From Alteromonas hispanica (GTDB lineage Bacteria; Pseudomonadota; Gammaproteobacteria; Enterobacterales; Alteromonadaceae), in contig NZ_JAAAWP010000005.1 in NCBI RefSeq assembly GCF_010500915.1, positions 235,704-299,703 of the forward strand: a DNA stretch of 64,000 nucleotides. Reading direction: 5' to 3'. The translations under genes were made by a program, and so were the position numbers. Every line of letters begins with the position of its first letter. The first letter of the stretch is position 1. The notes beneath the pieces were generated by a model. It was not told the DNA's origin and made no database searches. It saw nothing but the letters and a program-made list of their open reading frames with translations. Shown here in pieces: positions 61,287 to 64,000 of this stretch.

Positions 61287-61394
61287 ACATAACAACCCAA
61301 TCAACACACTCACTGCGTTCGCTGGGACGCATACACGCGGGGCGGCTTCGCCATTATGCCCCACATGTCTGCGCCCGTTATTGGAAAGTTATGC
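61287..61394 (+). repeat. attC12
   Basis: From ACATAAC to GTTATGC; attC5/attC9 type. Confidence 0.9.
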
Positions 61395-61411
61395 ACTTAA
61401 AAGGATGGATT

Positions 61412-61867
61412 ATGAAAAGGATTTTTTGGGTATTTCTCATATTGGCATTTTTGTTCGTAAACGAATACCTTTCCAAATTTTTGCTTGCTATTTTCGTTGG
61501 CAACTTGGAGTTTTCACAAGCAGTTGAGCAGACTTTTCAATATGCTACTGCAAAAAGCTATTTGCTTTCCGCTGGCTTTCGCGTAATACCATTTATTGCA
61601 CTAGGTCTATTTGCTGCAAAATCAAGTGTAACTAATTCTATCATCGGAAAAGTAGGGATTTGGATTATTACACTCTTTACTATTTCATTTATCCTATACG
61701 GGTACTTAGGAATGCAACACTCATTATTTACAGATGAACATACCTCTTCTACATCTGCTCTAGCTTTAATCTGGATACCGATCTGGGCATTTTTGTTTGT
61801 AGTTGTTGGGGCTGTTGCTTTGGTTGTTGTTTCAAAAATCGCAAACTTTTTTCAAACACGTGCATAA
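61412..61867 (+). CDS. cassette 13: multi-span membrane protein, unknown
   Basis: The 151-residue product has about four predicted spans (about 3-17, 48-64, 74-95, 120-145) and a loop rich in Ser/Thr and His before the last span (HSLFTDEHTSSTS). ATG 61412 lies after AAAAGGATGG; the frame also allows ATG 61391 within attC12, which is less likely. Stop TAA is the attC13 core. Not recognised. Confidence 0.65.
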   Translation: MKRIFWVFLILAFLFVNEYLSKFLLAIFVGNLEFSQAVEQTFQYATAKSYLLSAGFRVIPFIALGLFAAKSSVTNSIIGKVGIWIITLFTISFILYGYLGMQHSLFTDEHTSSTSALALIWIPIWAFLFVVVGAVALVVVSKIANFFQTRA

Positions 61868-61969
61868 CAACCCAATCAACACACTCACTGCGTTCGCTGG
61901 GACGCATACACGAGGGGCGGCTGCGCCATTATGCCCCACATGCCTGCGCCCCTTATTTAAAAGTTAGGT
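61862..61969 (+). repeat. attC13
   Basis: From GCATAAC to GTTAGGT; inner part of the attC5 type joined to the CTTATTTAAAA outer arm of attC1. Confidence 0.9.
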
Positions 61970-61985
61970 ACTCAAAAGGAATAAT

Positions 61986-62318
61986 ATGAAAACTTTTGTT
62001 GTTTCATTCTTGTCTTTTATAGCAGGTATCGCGGTTATGTTTATGCTTCACTTGGAAGACACTGTGAGAGATTCAAAAATCAAAGTAACTCAAGACCTTG
62101 AGTCATTTTCTTACATTACTGAAAGTCTTAACCAAAATGACTTAGAGGCCGCTTCTACGTTAAGCTGTAATATGCTAAATGGTGCAATTTTGGCAGCAAA
62201 TACGATTACAGAAACCCCTCATAGAAGCTTGGGCGCCTCTGACGAAAAAAGGTTTATTGCTTTCCAAGAAAAAGCTCAGAAACTTCTTAAAAACAAGGAT
62301 GTGTGTGCACGTACCTAA
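61986..62318 (+). CDS. cassette 14: single-span protein, paralogue of cassette 3
   Basis: The 110-residue product matches that of cassette 3 at 98 positions with no gaps; the 12 changes are spread along the chain and are mostly conservative (V/M, I/M, T/S, N/S). The reading frame, start signal (AAAGGAATAAT) and final KNKDVCART are kept. The same anchor (3-22) and soluble helical part are predicted. Stop TAA is the attC14 core. Confidence 0.75.
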   Translation: MKTFVVSFLSFIAGIAVMFMLHLEDTVRDSKIKVTQDLESFSYITESLNQNDLEAASTLSCNMLNGAILAANTITETPHRSLGASDEKRFIAFQEKAQKLLKNKDVCART

Positions 62319-62427
62319 CAAAAAAATCAAGTTCGCCCGCTTCGCGGGCTGGGACGCAAACATGTGGGCTGCTCACTACGTTCGGATTTTAGCCCACATG
62401 TCTGCGCCCCTTATTTAAAAGTTATAT
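62313..62427 (+). repeat. attC14
   Basis: From ACCTAAC to GTTATAT. Outer arms equal attC3, but the inner arms (ACATGTGGGCT and AGCCCACATG) are of the attC4 type and a CGCCCGCTTCGCGGGC insert is present. Confidence 0.9.
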
Positions 62428-62444
62428 TGCAAGGACGATTTAGC

Positions 62445-62732
62445 TTGGTAAAAAAAGTTTCACTGTTTATTCAAACCGCATCGCTGTTAACGATGCTGAT
62501 GATGCTTTTTTTGAATATTGAGTTTTACTCTTTGCTCAGCGTCTACTGTTTTTTTGTTATTTGGAGTATTGATAAAGTAGTTCTCTTCTCACTTAACGAA
62601 GAGTTTGGAATTGCCAGTCAACTAAAAATAAAAGCAGATGCGCCACCAGCTCTAAGGGTTGCAGGGGTAGGCTTCGTATTTATTATTCTAGTATTCAGCC
62701 TCAAAGCGCTTTTTCAGCATGTTGCAATATAA
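62445..62732 (+). CDS. cassette 15: three-span membrane protein, unknown
   Basis: The 95-residue product starts at TTG after AAGGA. It has about three hydrophobic spans (about 5-22, 26-44, 71-90) with a charged central loop (NEEFGIASQLKIKAD). Stop TAA is the attC15 core. The upstream extension of the frame runs through attC14 and is not coding. Not recognised. Confidence 0.6.
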   Translation: MVKKVSLFIQTASLLTMLMMLFLNIEFYSLLSVYCFFVIWSIDKVVLFSLNEEFGIASQLKIKADAPPALRVAGVGFVFIILVFSLKALFQHVAI

Positions 62733-62834
62733 CAAACAAATTATGGCACTCGCTGCCGCTCGCTGGGACGCAAACACGTGCGCGGCTTCGCCATTATTGC
62801 ACACGTATTTGCGCCCCATATTTGGAAGTTATGT
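62727..62834 (+). repeat. attC15
   Basis: From ATATAAC to GTTATGT. Outer arms CAAATTATGG and CCATATTTGG; same type as attC16. Confidence 0.9.
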
Positions 62835-62846
62835 GACTAGAAGCTC

Positions 62847-63134
62847 ATGCAAAATGTAAAAGTTGAGGAGGATTTAAGGCAGCTTGTAAAAGACGCAAGG
62901 TGGGCCATCTGGGCGTTTGCCATCTTAAACACTTTTGTCTTACTTTTTTTCCTTGCTGATGGTCTGTACAACGAATTTGTTTTCGTCTTATTGTTCATCC
63001 AAGCTTTCTTAGTTCTATTTTGGTTGGGACCTGTATTTCTGTATCAGGTCTTTATTAAAAAAGTAAGGCTAAAATACGCGGTTTACAGGGCTTTAGCATC
63101 GTACAAAGAAGCTTTGGCTCACTTTTCGTGGTAG
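62847..63134 (+). CDS. cassette 16: two-span membrane protein, unknown
   Basis: The 95-residue product has a polar N-terminal helix (VKVEEDLRQLVKDARWA), two membrane spans (about 19-38 and 43-66) and a basic helical C-terminus (FIKKVRLKYAVYRALASYKE). The ribosome site before ATG 62847 is weak (GAAG). It ends with TAG, before the attC16 core. Not recognised. Confidence 0.65.
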   Translation: MQNVKVEEDLRQLVKDARWAIWAFAILNTFVLLFFLADGLYNEFVFVLLFIQAFLVLFWLGPVFLYQVFIKKVRLKYAVYRALASYKEALAHFSW

Positions 63135-63138
63135 CGTC

Positions 63139-63246
63139 ACATAACAAACAAATTATGTCACTCGCTGCCGCTCGCTGGGACGCAAACACGCAGGCGGCTT
63201 CGCCATTATCGCCTGCATGTCCGCGCCCCATATTTGGAAGTTAGGT
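63139..63246 (+). repeat. attC16
   Basis: From ACATAAC to GTTAGGT; attC15 type with different inner arms (CGCAGGCGG / CGCCTGCATG). Confidence 0.9.
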
Positions 63247-63261
63247 GCTCCATAAGGATTG

Positions 63262-63702
63262 ATGGTGAATTCATATATCGGTGGTAAATACATCCCATTA
63301 AAAATGGTACTCTTCCCTTCGTTAGCAATGTTTTTAGCTTTAATGATGGTCGTAATGCCAGTAACTTTATTTGCGAAAGGAGTTCCATTTCAAAGTTGGG
63401 GTCCTGCGTTTACCTCAATTTCTCTTTGGGGATTTACGATGATTGGTTTTTTCTCTTTTATGGCTTGGATTTTTTGTGAGTTACTAGCCTCGACGATCTC
63501 TCGTATTAAGTCAGCTATTCTTTTTGGTATTGTTAGCCCCGTTGCCTTTATAGGGATTTTGACACTTGCTGCTTTTTTTGATGGTAACAACTTTTTGGCT
63601 GGGCTAGATACAGAGAAAGGGATTAATAATATGTTAATTTTAAGCGGATGTTCTTTTCTCTTTGGTGTAATTATCTATTGGCAAAGTACCAAGAGCACCT
63701 AA
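63262..63702 (+). CDS. cassette 17: four-span membrane protein, unknown
   Basis: The 146-residue product has four predicted spans (about 15-38, 51-73, 83-105, 122-140) and few charged residues except near the ends. TTG 63259, ATG 63262 and GTG 63265 are all in frame just after AAGGA; ATG is chosen. Stop TAA is the attC17 core. Not recognised. Confidence 0.65.
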   Translation: MVNSYIGGKYIPLKMVLFPSLAMFLALMMVVMPVTLFAKGVPFQSWGPAFTSISLWGFTMIGFFSFMAWIFCELLASTISRIKSAILFGIVSPVAFIGILTLAAFFDGNNFLAGLDTEKGINNMLILSGCSFLFGVIIYWQSTKST

Positions 63703-63810
63703 CAAACGCATTAATGCGCTCGCAAGCTCGCTGGGACAATAACACGTAGGCTCAGTCGCTTCGCTCCAATTTTAGCCTACGTGTTATTGCCCATTATGCG
63801 GGCGTTATGT
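63697..63810 (+). repeat. attC17
   Basis: From ACCTAAC to GTTATGT; attC6 type, inner arms AACACGTAGGCT and AGCCTACGTGTT. Confidence 0.9.
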
Positions 63811-63828
63811 CTCAGAAGGAATTGATAA

Positions 63829-64000
63829 ATGCGGTTAACTTTTTTACTACTTCTATTGGTCAATTTTGGCTGCCTTGCCTCATCTTGCATAATCACCGAT
63901 GAAATGCGCGAGCAGTTTAATTTCAAACATGGTGAAAAAGTTTCCATTGACACTGCCCTTAGAGATTCGAATTTCTCTGTCACTATCAAATTACCAGAGG
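63829..64000 (+). CDS. cassette 18: secreted protein, N-terminal part (runs off window)
   Basis: The frame starts at ATG 63829 after AGAAGGA and is still open at the last base (57 codons). The start MRLTFLLLLVNFGCLASSC is a signal peptide, possibly of a lipoprotein although the lipobox is not canonical. The visible mature part is polar (EMREQFNFKHGEKVSID). No family can be given. Confidence 0.6.
   Translation, partial: MRLTFLLLLLVNFGCLASSCIITDEMREQFNFKHGEKVSIDTALRDSNFSVTIKLPE

Larger units (their letters stand above)
54096..64000. mobile_element. chromosomal integron: intI, attI and at least 18 cassettes (right end outside window)
   Basis: The element comprises the divergent integrase, an attI region and a co-oriented cassette array. 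Seventeen attC sites were located from their paired core sites (R'' ending TAAC, R' starting GTTA) and conserved inner boxes (GGGAC ... GCCC). Most cassettes hold one gene in the direction away from intI. The array lies just after the fadA terminator and continues past the window. Confidence 0.93.

Noticed and set aside
55903..63810. Regularly spaced similar sequences that could suggest a CRISPR array
   Set aside because: The units are 106-118 bp, are imperfect palindromes with integron core sites and are separated by genes of varied size; there are no short identical repeats with unique spacers and no cas genes.

Overview
This is a gammaproteobacterial chromosome segment, most likely from Alteromonas. 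The evidence is conserved Alteromonadales-type neighbourhoods (thyA-lgt-tauE-ptsP-rppH with divergent mutH; ftsB-ispD-ispF-truD-pcm-yqaA-nlpD-rpoS; rplU-rpmA-obgE with divergent ispB; fadBA near pepQ), a CYTH/SH3 ygiF-ygiM pair and type-B PutA. The genus is inferred from gene order and protein character, not from a database search. No rRNA or tRNA gene and no CRISPR array was seen.

Layout. 1-11 kb: the end of deaD, then cysG, a secreted transglutaminase-like protein, a PIN-PhoH ATPase, a poxvirus-like type IB topoisomerase, rapA and rluA. 10-17 kb: less conserved genes (a DUF3530-like secreted protein, an AmpG-like transporter, an ankyrin protein) followed by a signalling pair, a receiver-CheC protein and a PAS-GGEEF cyclase. 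17-27 kb: thyA, lgt, tauE, ptsP, rppH | mutH, a membrane AraC-type regulator, ygiF | ygiM. 27-35 kb: putA, a Cache chemoreceptor and an AsmA-like membrane protein. 35-41 kb: a tightly packed cell-division, isoprenoid, tRNA-modification and stress operon ending in rpoS; surE is absent from its usual place. 41-54 kb: folA, obgE, rpmA, rplU, ispB, a ZIP transporter, pepQ, slt and the fadBA beta-oxidation operon with a candidate PsrA operator.

54-64 kb: a chromosomal integron, which is the unusual part of the window. An integron integrase (intI) lies convergent to fadA. Its start is preceded by a perfect CTGT-N8-ACAG LexA box, so the integrase is predicted to be SOS-induced. Downstream of attI lie 17 complete gene cassettes, each closed by an attC site of about 106-118 bp, and an 18th runs off the window. 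They encode a HAD phosphatase, two RelE/ParE-type toxin-antitoxin modules (one reversed with its own start signals), an Excalibur-domain protein, a duplicated single-span protein (98 of 110 residues identical), and eight different small multi-span membrane proteins that I do not recognise. A 302-bp cassette without a convincing gene is present three times with no length change. It carries a conserved promoter-like element near its 3' end and may act as a mobile promoter or RNA cassette.

Two features of the array are visible directly in the sequence. The outer arms of the attC sites co-vary in complementary fashion, as expected for sites recombined as folded single strands. In ten of thirteen forward coding cassettes, the stop codon is the TAA of the attC core site. 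The unknown membrane-protein cassettes and the triplicated cassette are the best candidates for undescribed biology; an anti-phage or stress role is an inference from general knowledge of integron cassettes.
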